Notes under the pieces: generated by a model
What the model was told of the DNA's origin: nothing
The model's input: the letters and a program-made list of their open reading frames with translations, nothing else
Databases searched by the model: none
Made by a program: the position numbers and the translations under genes
In this document: piece after piece, positions 1 through 5,338 of the stretch
Layout of the letters: every line of letters starts with the position of its first letter
Numbering within the stretch: position 1 is the first letter of the stretch
Assembly (NCBI GenBank): GCA_030608985.1
Contig: JAUWDC010000104.1
Coordinates: 1 to 5,608, forward strand
Length of the DNA: 5,608 nucleotides
Direction: 5' to 3'
Source: Desulfobia sp.
GTDB lineage: Bacteria; Desulfobacterota; Desulfobulbia; Desulfobulbales; SURF-16

Positions 1-612
1 GAGCTCTCGGGCGGTGAAACTCAGCGGATCGCACTGGCCCGTGCCCTGGCCCTGTCTCCCCGGGTTTTATTGTGCGATGAGCCCACATCCAGTGTTGATG
101 TGGAAAACCAGGCTGCCATTGTCGCTATCCTTAAAGAAATAAATTCAACTCGTAATATTTCCATCATCTTTACAACCCATGACCGCCTGCAGGCCGCAGG
201 TCTTGCCCACCATACCTTGGTGCTTGAGGGCGGCTCCTTGGTGTCGGCAAGCTATGAAAATATTTTTGCATGTCTTGTGATGGATTCTGCTGACAATCAG
301 GTCTTGTGCCGTCTGCACGACAGTGTGAATTTGCTGTTACCTGCAGGTGAAAGGGGACTTGAACCGGGGAAAAGGCGGATCTTAATTGATCCGGAAAAGA
401 TTGCTCTTTTACAGAATGAGCCCGGACCCGAAACGCCGGGCATCCTGCACGGCAAGGTGGTGCAGCTTATGGCAGATAATGATCGCATCAGGATGGTTGT
501 CAACGTCGGGGTGATGATAACGGTGTTGCTTGAGAACCACAGCTATCATAAGCTATGTCCGGTAATCGGCGACAGAGTCTGGTTGCAGGTACAGGCTGGG
601 GCTGTGAACTGA
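1..612 (+). CDS. ABC transporter ATP-binding protein, C-terminal part (tungstate/molybdate-type likely)
   Basis: The reading frame is open from the first base, so the start and the Walker A part lie outside the window; 203 residues are visible. In order: the ABC signature LSGGETQR (residues 2-9), Walker B VLLCDEPT (22-29) with catalytic Glu27, D-loop SSVD (30-33) and switch histidine H60 in FTTHD. After residue about 145 follows a small beta-rich tail (GILHGKVVQL to the end) that looks like a TOBE domain, the oxyanion- or substrate-sensing tail of importer ATPases. The protein would hydrolyse ATP at the inner face of the membrane to drive an uptake permease. The FTTHDRLQA stretch and the tail resemble TupC/ModC-like tungstate or molybdate importers; this substrate is inferred from recall and not proven. 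Permease and binding protein genes would be expected to the left. The gene ends TGA at 610-612 and faces a convergent gene. Confidence 0.9.
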   Translation, partial: ELSGGETQRIALARALALSPRVLLCDEPTSSVDVENQAAIVAILKEINSTRNISIIFTTHDRLQAAGLAHHTLVLEGGSLVSASYENIFACLVMDSADNQVLCRLHDSVNLLLPAGERGLEPGKRRILIDPEKIALLQNEPGPETPGILHGKVVQLMADNDRIRMVVNVGVMITVLLENHSYHKLCPVIGDRVWLQVQAGAVN

Positions 613-868
613 TTAAGGGAAAGTGAGTCAAAAAAATGACTCTATGTGTCAAGATCTATGTCTGCGTTGTCATTAGTGTATTCGGATTTACTACGATTTC
701 GTCAAACTCAATACATAATAATTATTTATTATTCTGTCGGGAAAAGGAGACGTTAATAATATAAACGAGTCTACCTAAAATTGTTTATAATACTAAATAC
801 TTTTACAATTTCATTAGATAAAATATTCGATAATGCACTTATGACTTGTCTGCTAAAGGAGACAAAAA
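613..868. other. AT-rich convergent intergenic region
   Basis: This 256-base gap separates two convergent genes and is much richer in A+T than they are. It contains a perfect 6-bp hairpin GAGTCA-AAAAAA-TGACTC (625-642), 13 bases after the ABC gene stop; no T-run follows it, so it is a poor intrinsic terminator. A second weak stem, TTGTCT/AGACAA (846-851 with 860-865), lies just beyond the stop of the minus-strand gene and also lacks a T-run on the relevant side. The motif AAAGGAGAC occurs twice (743-751 and 855-863) and looks like a ribosome binding site, but no ATG follows at usable distance. No convincing gene is seen. Confidence 0.6.
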
Positions 869-1990
869 TTATTTTGCTAATGCATACATGTAATTTTTCT
901 TGATAACAAACATATAAAACCGGCAATTCATCATAAACTCGTTTCCAAGTAACTGGAGTCTGGTTAACAGAGGTCTGGGCACAGGCTGTGCTGCTGCGGC
1001 AAGGGCTGTCTGGAAAGCAACTCGACGGGCAGCCATACAGAATTTTGTGAGATTCTGTTCAACAATCCCATGATTTGAAGCCAGGATAGATGGCATTGAA
1101 CAGGCAGGGAGTTCTTTCTGTTTCCATCCGGGTAGGGCAAAGGCAAAACGCAATCCGGTTCGCTGAACACGATTTCCCATAAAAACTTTTGCCTGCAGCT
1201 TTTCTTTTGGTATTGCAGGCCTGGAAAAATCAATGACAGAGGTTGATGGCTTAAGTAGATCGGCTGTTCCACAACTGAGAAAATCCTCCCCGGTCGGGAG
1301 AAGATTGATAACAAAATCTGCATGATCCAGTTGACAGCTGGTTGTTTCCATATCTGTTACCTTTATTCCGCCATGCCGTTTAAATGTTACATCGACAATA
1401 TCAGCGTTATAGCCCTGGTTTGTAAAATGCTCCTGGAGCATTCCTCCGAGCTCACCGCCGCCAATCACAGCAATTGAGAGCTGCCAGGGTCTTTTGTCCA
1501 GGCTTTTTGCCAGAAAGGAAATAGAATCATCAATGCTGAAGATATTTCCCATGGTGCTGCTGTAAAACGGCGGTTCCATGGCAATGCCATGACGTTTTTC
1601 AAGAATAGGGCCGAGCTGTCCGGCAAACCCACAGGCTTTGGCACCTGAGAGTCGCTGTATACAGCGCATGCGCCGAGCAATAGCCTCTGCTATATGGCGG
1701 TTTTTCTTTTTGATAAGCTCTTGAGGAGTATTGGAAATAAAGAAATAAATACCCACCGGCTTCCATTTGTCTAGAATAATGCCTGCCGGAGTCGGCCGCC
1801 CGGACATAAACTTGCGAAGAAATATAAAATCCGGACTCAGATCGGCATATTCTTTTCTATCAGTAGGGTAAATCAGGAAAATGGTTTTAATTACACCGGT
1901 AAGGCCCACAAGCCAGATAATTGTCCACATGGGTAAACGGAAGAACAGCACATAAATGACAAATAATGCCTTACGGGTACTTTTGATCAT
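869..1990 (-). CDS. Membrane-anchored Rossmann-fold protein, acyl-ACP-reductase-like by eye (function unknown)
   Basis: This encodes 373 residues from the ATG at 1990. An in-frame ATG at 2008 exists, but the purine-rich AAAAGGGGAG sits 4 nt before the 1990 ATG and inside the longer version, so 1990 is preferred. Residues about 8-41 are strongly hydrophobic, in two short runs, and suggest a membrane anchor. A nucleotide-binding motif IAVIGGGELGG (173-183) fits G-x-G-x-x-G of a Rossmann fold, with an acidic end of the second strand (DIVDV, 197-201). The order of segments recalls cyanobacterial-type acyl-ACP reductase and its dehydrogenase relatives: GFAGQLGPI, then a TMGN motif, then the dinucleotide fold, then VIDFSRPAIP, then a cysteine (C297) roughly where the reductase active-site Cys lies. 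That resemblance is by eye only, and the substrate is unknown. It converges with the ABC gene, and a candidate attenuator or small RNA lies just upstream. Confidence 0.85.
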   Translation of the reverse strand: MIKSTRKALFVIYVLFFRLPMWTIIWLVGLTGVIKTIFLIYPTDRKEYADLSPDFIFLRKFMSGRPTPAGIILDKWKPVGIYFFISNTPQELIKKKNRHIAEAIARRMRCIQRLSGAKACGFAGQLGPILEKRHGIAMEPPFYSSTMGNIFSIDDSISFLAKSLDKRPWQLSIAVIGGGELGGMLQEHFTNQGYNADIVDVTFKRHGGIKVTDMETTSCQLDHADFVINLLPTGEDFLSCGTADLLKPSTSVIDFSRPAIPKEKLQAKVFMGNRVQRTGLRFAFALPGWKQKELPACSMPSILASNHGIVEQNLTKFCMAARRVAFQTALAAAAQPVPRPLLTRLQLLGNEFMMNCRFYMFVIKKNYMYALAK

Positions 1991-1994
1991 TTTT

Positions 1995-2004
1995 CTCCCC
2001 TTTT
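1995..2004 (-). promoter_or_regulatory. Ribosome binding site that decides the 1990 start
   Basis: Read on the minus strand the bases are AAAAGGGGAG, followed by four A and then ATG at 1990. This is a good Shine-Dalgarno match with usual spacing, and it overlaps codons 2-5 of the longer reading from 2008, which has no comparable site. Confidence 0.7.
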
Positions 2005-2022
2005 GCATTCCCGATATACGAT

Positions 2023-2040
2023 TTACTGATTACGTTTCAT
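2023..2040 (-). other. Five-codon leader ORF (MKRNQ) between terminator and gene
   Basis: On the minus strand AAGGA precedes an ATG by five bases, and the frame reads MKRNQ then TAA. It lies between the terminator T-run and the reductase-like gene. It may be chance, but its ribosome binding site is reasonable and its position is that of an upstream peptide. No regulatory amino acid run is visible. Confidence 0.2.
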
Positions 2041-2052
2041 CCTTTTCCTTGC

Positions 2053-2087
2053 AAAAAAAAGGCCTGATTGCATAATGCAATCAGGCC
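2053..2087 (-). terminator. Perfect 12-bp intrinsic terminator
   Basis: A perfect inverted repeat pairs GGCCTGATTGCA with TGCAATCAGGCC (2061-2072 with 2076-2087) around a 3-base loop. On the minus strand it is followed at once by eight T (2060-2053), the classic Rho-independent layout. The plus strand has no T-run, so it acts on leftward transcription. It ends about 62 nt before the start codon at 1990 and lies about 440 nt past the kinase stop. It therefore either ends a separate small transcript or attenuates the leader of the downstream gene. Confidence 0.9.
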
Positions 2088-2292
2088 CATAAACATTCGC
2101 ACTGGAAAACTTGTCAAGGTTTAGCCTTGAACTGTTACCAAAAGTAAACGGAGAGATAGATTTAATAGTTATTCATTTCTAGCAGCTGGCCATAATTCGA
2201 TAATCCTGCATTTAGTGAATACTTCTGTCGTCGGGATAGAAAAATAGTTTTTTGAGGTATCAAATGGCAATCAGCATATAAGTACCCAAAAT
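2053..2292 (-). ncRNA. Candidate ~240-nt small RNA or attenuated 5' leader
   Basis: The segment is bounded by a near-consensus promoter and a perfect intrinsic terminator. It contains only tiny ORFs without ribosome binding sites (for example 5- and 10-codon ones). Besides the terminator stem it has a hairpin TCAAGG-TTTAG-CCTTGA (2114-2130). The sequence CTGATTGC (2274-2267 on the minus strand) is repeated in the 5' arm of the terminator and so could pair with the terminator 3' arm instead. No known riboswitch class was recognised. Read-through would make it a roughly 300-nt leader of the reductase-like gene. The ends are inferred. Confidence 0.5.
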
Positions 2293-2298
2293 TTAACT

Positions 2299-2328
2299 AT
2301 TATCAAGAAATAAGCAACAGCATGTCAA
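2299..2328 (-). promoter_or_regulatory. Near-consensus sigma70 promoter on the minus strand
   Basis: On the minus strand, TTGACA (2328-2323, full match to the -35 consensus) is followed after 18 bases by GATAAT (2304-2299, five of six to the -10 consensus). Transcription would start near 2292 and run left towards the terminator at 2053. No other -35/-10 pair of this quality was noticed in the gaps of this window. Confidence 0.6.
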
Positions 2329-2376
2329 AAAAATATCTGATTACCCATAAAGCTCAACCATATTTTCAACATTTTG

Positions 2377-2455
2377 TGTAGGAGCCCAGTCCTCTGGGCG
2401 ATTGTGGCCTTGGCAGAAAACCGGCCTCGTTTCGCCAGAGGACTGAGTTCCTACA
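2377..2455. repeat. REPIN-like pair of inverted REP sequences
   Basis: Left arm 2377-2401 and right arm 2432-2455 are inverted copies of about 24-25 bases that differ by two substitutions and one extra G. The left arm starts with GTAG and then folds on itself as GCCCAG-TCCT-CTGGGC, ending GA. The right arm, read in reverse, has the same head and a weaker CAG-TCCT-CTG hairpin. A GTAG head followed by an imperfect palindrome, in a head-to-head pair, is the known architecture of REP elements moved by RAYT (Y1 REP-associated) transposases. The 30-base centre carries GGCC/GGCC. No transposase gene is in the window. It sits about 75 bases past the kinase stop and may also stabilise or end that mRNA. 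Confidence 0.7.
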
Positions 2456-2461
2456 GAGATC

Positions 2462-2478
2462 AACAATATCAAATTGTT
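2462..2478. repeat. Short perfect hairpin after the kinase gene
   Basis: AACAAT-ATCAA-ATTGTT forms a 6-bp stem with a 5-base loop, between the kinase stop and the REPIN-like element. It has no adjacent T-run and is AT-rich, so it is a weak structure of uncertain role. Confidence 0.3.
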
Positions 2479-2528
2479 ATTAATGGATGGCATTTACGGG
2501 CTGAGCTTTGTACGTAATCAGAAAAAAT

Positions 2529-4511
2529 TTATCTTGTCAGTTCCTCATTGATCACCCGGCTTACCTGCTCTATAGTGTAGGGCTTTTTCAGGTATGCTCC
2601 AATACCGAGCTCCAATGCATCGCGTACGCGATCACTTTCTGAATATCCGCTGACAATAACCGCCTTTTGGCCGGGGTTTACCATAATTATTTTTCGGTAG
2701 CTATCCAGTCCATCCATTCCCGACGGCATGATCATATCCAACAACACCAGATCAACCGGCTGTTTCTTAATAAACTCAACAGCCTCTTCTCCACTGGAGA
2801 CTGCCCATGTCCTGTAGCCGAGTCTTTCTAAAATGGAAACGCCGATCTCCCTTTGTTCAACCTCATCATCGACGATCAACACACTCTGTCCGGCGCCATG
2901 ATCAAGCTGTTTATTTTCAGCCGTTTCTACCTGATATGTAAGCGTATCTTGCGAAGCAACCGGAAAAAAGACAGAGATGGTGGTCCCCTTGCCAGGACTG
3001 CTTTCAATATCCAGGTAGCCCCCATGATCCTTAATGGTTCCCCATACAACAGTCATGCCCAGACCGGTACCACTACGCCCCATTTGTTTCTTCGTGAAAA
3101 AAGGTTCGAATATCTTATCAAGAACCTCCCGTGACATACCCATCCCGCTGTCCTGGATTTTCAAAACAACATAATTTCCCTTTTCAATATTCTCGTATCC
3201 TGTGACGAGGGTATCCAACCTCCTGTTTTCCGTTGTGACAACAACCCGTCCAATGCTCTCTACTGCTTCAAAAGCATTAACCACCAGGTTCATAATCGCT
3301 TTCTGCAGATGAACAGGAGATCCTTCCAGCACCTGAAGATGTTTGTTAAGGTGTTGTTCCATGGTAATGCCGGGATGGATGCTGCATAATCTTGTATATT
3401 CAGGGCTCTGGAAATATTCCTTCAGGATATCATTGAGTGTAATCAACTTCTTGACCATCACCCCCCGGCGTGCCAGAGCGAGGAGATCCTGCACAATTGC
3501 GGCAGCTCTTTCACCGGATTTTTTTATGATTTTGAGTGGACCACGCAAAGGGCTTTCAGCTGGAAGATCAATCAATAATAAGTCAGGATAACTGACTATG
3601 CCGGAAAGGACATTATTCAAATCATGGGCGACTCCGCCAGCCAGTCTTCCCAGTACTTCCATCTTCTGCGCCCTTGATAATTCAGTCTCTAAACGACTTC
3701 GTTCCTGTTCCGCTTTTTTTCTTTCTTCAATTTCTGCTTTGAGTTTTTTATTCATTTCGAGGAGCTCTGCAGTCCGTTCGAAAACCCGCTGTTCAAGTTT
3801 ATCCTGGGCCAGTTCCAACTGTTTTTCTTTTCTCTGCAGCTTATACACCAGATGGGTTGACGCCTCCTGTTTCTGCACCAGGGCCTCATGCGCACCAGCC
3901 CTGCTGCGTTCAAAGAAAAAAGTTAAAGCAAAGACAATCATAAAAGATGGGATATATCTGATGGCAAAGTCGACATCATACACATTGATAACTTGAGAGG
4001 ATAAATCAAAAATAAGAAAACCAAGGGAAAAAAGAAAGAGCAACAGGGTGGCAAGACTTCCCCCAAAAAGACCTAACAGAAAAAGAGCAAGGACCGGATA
4101 GGTATAAAGCCACATAAACGCCGTACTGCTGACCCCGCCCGTAAAAAAGAGGTAACAATAAAAAACGTTCATCAGGGAAGCTACCATATAGGAACAAAAG
4201 ACTTGATTACCGCTGTAACGCAGATAAAAGAGAAGAGACAGCAACGTGAAGGCAATAAACAGGTCAGCATTGCCGAGATAGGGAGCATGCTGTATAAAAG
4301 CTGTAATTCCAAGGACTACCAGGCTTATTATTGCTACAAATACAAAAATATTTATGAGGAATATCTTGCGTCTGGCTTCACTGTCATGGGTGTCACGTAC
4401 ACCGCTGAAAACAAGTTTCTTGCAATATCGCAACAGCAGCATAAAAAAATTATTCATACAATGCACCAGGTTCAGGAACAACCGTTCTTGGGGAAAAATA
4501 ACATATTCCAA
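2529..4511 (-). CDS. Membrane hybrid sensor histidine kinase with C-terminal receiver domain
   Basis: This encodes 660 residues. About six hydrophobic segments span residues 50-200, including a conserved-looking TGG...W.Y.YP stretch, and form an uncharacterised membrane sensor. A charged coiled coil follows (about 205-285). The dimerisation domain holds the phospho-acceptor H296 in VAHDLNN. The ATPase domain shows the N box around N408/N412, G1 DSGMG (454-458), the F box EPFF and G2 GTGLG (481-485). A receiver domain (543-660) has D548/D549, phospho-acceptor D592, S621 and K643. It should autophosphorylate and pass phosphate to its own receiver and on to an unknown partner; no separate response regulator is in the window. 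The start is uncertain: the frame opens at a TTG (4511) with AGGA only 2 nt away, while ATG at 4457 (codon 19) with a weak GGTG is a plausible alternative. All domains survive either choice. Confidence 0.95.
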   Translation of the reverse strand: MEYVIFPQERLFLNLVHCMNNFFMLLLRYCKKLVFSGVRDTHDSEARRKIFLINIFVFVAIISLVVLGITAFIQHAPYLGNADLFIAFTLLSLLFYLRYSGNQVFCSYMVASLMNVFYCYLFFTGGVSSTAFMWLYTYPVLALFLLGLFGGSLATLLLFLFSLGFLIFDLSSQVINVYDVDFAIRYIPSFMIVFALTFFFERSRAGAHEALVQKQEASTHLVYKLQRKEKQLELAQDKLEQRVFERTAELLEMNKKLKAEIEERKKAEQERSRLETELSRAQKMEVLGRLAGGVAHDLNNVLSGIVSYPDLLLIDLPAESPLRGPLKIIKKSGERAAAIVQDLLALARRGVMVKKLITLNDILKEYFQSPEYTRLCSIHPGITMEQHLNKHLQVLEGSPVHLQKAIMNLVVNAFEAVESIGRVVVTTENRRLDTLVTGYENIEKGNYVVLKIQDSGMGMSREVLDKIFEPFFTKKQMGRSGTGLGMTVVWGTIKDHGGYLDIESSPGKGTTISVFFPVASQDTLTYQVETAENKQLDHGAGQSVLIVDDEVEQREIGVSILERLGYRTWAVSSGEEAVEFIKKQPVDLVLLDMIMPSGMDGLDSYRKIIMVNPGQKAVIVSGYSESDRVRDALELGIGAYLKKPYTIEQVSRVINEELTR

Positions 4512-4536
4512 TGTCCTGCTTTCGCATGATGTTGTC

Positions 4537-4591
4537 AGTGTAACGTTGTGGTAGTGTAACAGGTATTTTCTCAGTTACAGGATCAGGTAAC
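4537..4591. promoter_or_regulatory. Cluster of four GTAAC/GTTAC half-sites upstream of the kinase
   Basis: AGTGTAAC occurs as an exact direct repeat (4537-4544 and 4553-4560, 16-base period). It is followed by GTTAC (4574-4578) and GTAAC (4587-4591), which form an inverted pair around eight bases. The cluster begins 26 bases upstream of the TTG start. Four related half-sites within 55 bases in a promoter-proximal position suggest an operator, but the protein that would bind is unknown and no clear -35/-10 pair for the kinase was found. Confidence 0.35.
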
Positions 4592-5115
4592 AAGTTCTAT
4601 TTTCAAGATATCATAATTTGTCGTTTCGGCTCAAGTTTTTTGAATAAACAGCACACGAGAAATCATGGAGCCGGTTCAATGTTAACTGGTAATAAATTTC
4701 TATAATAACAAAAGGTTATGCTGATTACTGCTGCAGTTGTGGTATTGCATTTTTTATTTTGTTTTATATTATCGTCTTCGTCGCCTGGCGGGGATATTCA
4801 GTTGGCCTGATAATCTGTCGGCGAGCTGTTGGCAAATTGTACGCAAAGCCGGGTCAGATTTCAAAAACGTAACTGCGTATATATTTGGTTCCTCGCTGTT
4901 TCAAATTTGTAATTCAAAGTCGAGTTTTTTCAATGGAGTATATCAGGCGATGTTATGAAGAAAGCTATGCTCGAAACGAACCCTAAAAAACGAGCACACC
5001 TGAACCATGTGTGGAGATTTCTACTCCATGGAACAGGGGGAGACAGCCTGATTGCCGGAGATAACCGGGGAGATAAGCAGGGGTGTTGGGTTGAATATAT
5101 AGTTTATAAGACCTC
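4592..5115. other. Long stretch without a convincing intact gene
   Basis: No intact gene is supported here. A perfect plus-strand TATAAT (4701-4706) lacks a good -35; 11 bases later a 30-codon ORF starts at 4718 (hydrophobic, weak AAAGG site). Two longer plus-strand frames (4737-4958 and 4955-5164) overlap by ATGA but have unlikely compositions, and the second ends inside a repeat. Also present are GCTCG/CGAGC arms (4969-4995), a nested palindrome CCAT-GTGT-GGAG / CTCC-ATGG (5005-5031), and a 12-base tandem GGAGATAA-type duplication around 5058-5081. The best sign of former coding is on the minus strand (see 4769-4942). Confidence 0.5.
4769..4942 (-). pseudogene. Possible decayed protein C-terminus on the minus strand
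   Basis: Read leftwards from 4942, one frame gives YTPLKKLDFELQI, an in-frame TGA (4901-4903), then 43 residues to a TAA at 4769-4771. The later part looks protein-like: an acidic start (NSEEPNIYA), an amphipathic helix LRTICQQLADRL and a basic end NIPARRRRR. No ATG or ribosome binding site precedes it, and another TGA bounds it at 4943-4945. It could be the tail of a gene whose 5' part is lost or frameshifted, or simply chance. I do not recognise the family. Confidence 0.25.
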
Positions 5116-5163
5116 AAAAAGAGCACAGAGGACACAGAGCTTTTTCTCTGCGCTCTTGTGGTG
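5116..5163. repeat. CACAGAG-type imperfect inverted repeat, possible minus-strand terminator
   Basis: GCACAGAGGACACAGAG (5123-5139) faces CTCTGCGCTCTTGTGGTG (5146-5163) across a short T-rich loop, giving an imperfect hairpin. On the minus strand the stem is followed by five T (5120-5116), so it could end leftward transcription from sdhB, though it lies about 175 bases past that stop. The right arm shares its CTCTGCG core and GGT-type end with the element at 5262-5287. Repeats of this CACAGAG/CTCTGTG flavour are, from memory, common in intergenic DNA of environmental bacteria. Confidence 0.45.
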
Positions 5164-5194
5164 AATGTTATTTTTTAACTGGGTATGCAGTTAC

Positions 5195-5232
5195 CTCAAC
5201 CAGCTGGGACATCTATTGTGTAGTTGGTTGAG
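5195..5232. repeat. 11-bp stem hairpin inside the terminal-repeat segment
   Basis: CTCAACCAGCT (5195-5205) pairs with AGTTGGTTGAG (5222-5232) with one mismatch, which is a G-T wobble on one strand, around a 16-base loop. No T-run follows on either strand, so it is not a standard intrinsic terminator. Confidence 0.45.
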
Positions 5233-5261
5233 CAAATGTATCTATCCCCCCCCAAAAAAAA

Positions 5262-5287
5262 CTCTGCGTTCCCTGCGTCTCTGCGGT
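5262..5287. repeat. CTCTGCG-type repeat, second copy
   Basis: The 26 bases begin CTCTGCGTTCCCTGCG and end CTCTGCGGT, internally repetitive in CTCTGCG/CCTGCG. They are flanked by eight A on the left and a run of seven A after one more T on the right. The element is related to the right arm at 5146-5163, so this gap carries at least two members of one repeat family. Confidence 0.4.
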
Positions 5288-5338
5288 AAAAAAATGGTTT
5301 TATGATTGGCAGTTGACTAAACTGTATACCCAGTATTC

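Larger units (their letters stand above)
5178..5334. repeat. 157-bp segment with 15-bp terminal inverted repeats
   Basis: ACTGGGTATGCAGTT (5178-5192) is repeated inverted at 5320-5334 with a single mismatch. The segment between holds a hairpin, a C8A8 tract and a CTCTGCG repeat but no ORF, which is the size and build of a small non-autonomous element or composite palindrome. It ends four bases before the sdhB stop codon. No clear target-site duplication was seen at its ends. Confidence 0.45.

Noticed and set aside
625..642. GAGTCA/TGACTC hairpin as terminator of the ABC gene
   Set aside because: The stem is only 6 bp with A in the loop and no T-run after it, so it is not a supported intrinsic terminator.
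636..764. 42-codon plus-strand ORF after the ABC gene, with a hydrophobic start
   Set aside because: The AAGGGA site is about 15 bases away, the ATG lies inside the small hairpin, and the sequence has the AT-rich composition of the gap.
964..1680. Alternative minus-strand frames within the reductase-like gene
   Set aside because: They overlap a full-length frame with a coherent Rossmann motif and its own ribosome binding site.
2853..4529. Several plus-strand ORFs across the kinase gene
   Set aside because: They are antisense shadows of a clearly coding minus-strand gene with all kinase motifs.
4718..4810. 30-codon plus-strand ORF downstream of TATAAT, signal-peptide-like
   Set aside because: No good -35, a ribosome binding site only 2-3 bases from the ATG, and it stops right after the hydrophobic run; no homology recognised.
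4737..5164. Two plus-strand ORFs (73 and 69 codons) overlapping by ATGA
   Set aside because: The first starts at TTG without a ribosome binding site and lies opposite the better minus-strand frame; the second ends inside a CACAGAG repeat. Composition is unlike real proteins.
5116..5287. CRISPR array
   Set aside because: There are only two related units of different length, with no regular spacers; they are dispersed repeats and not an array.
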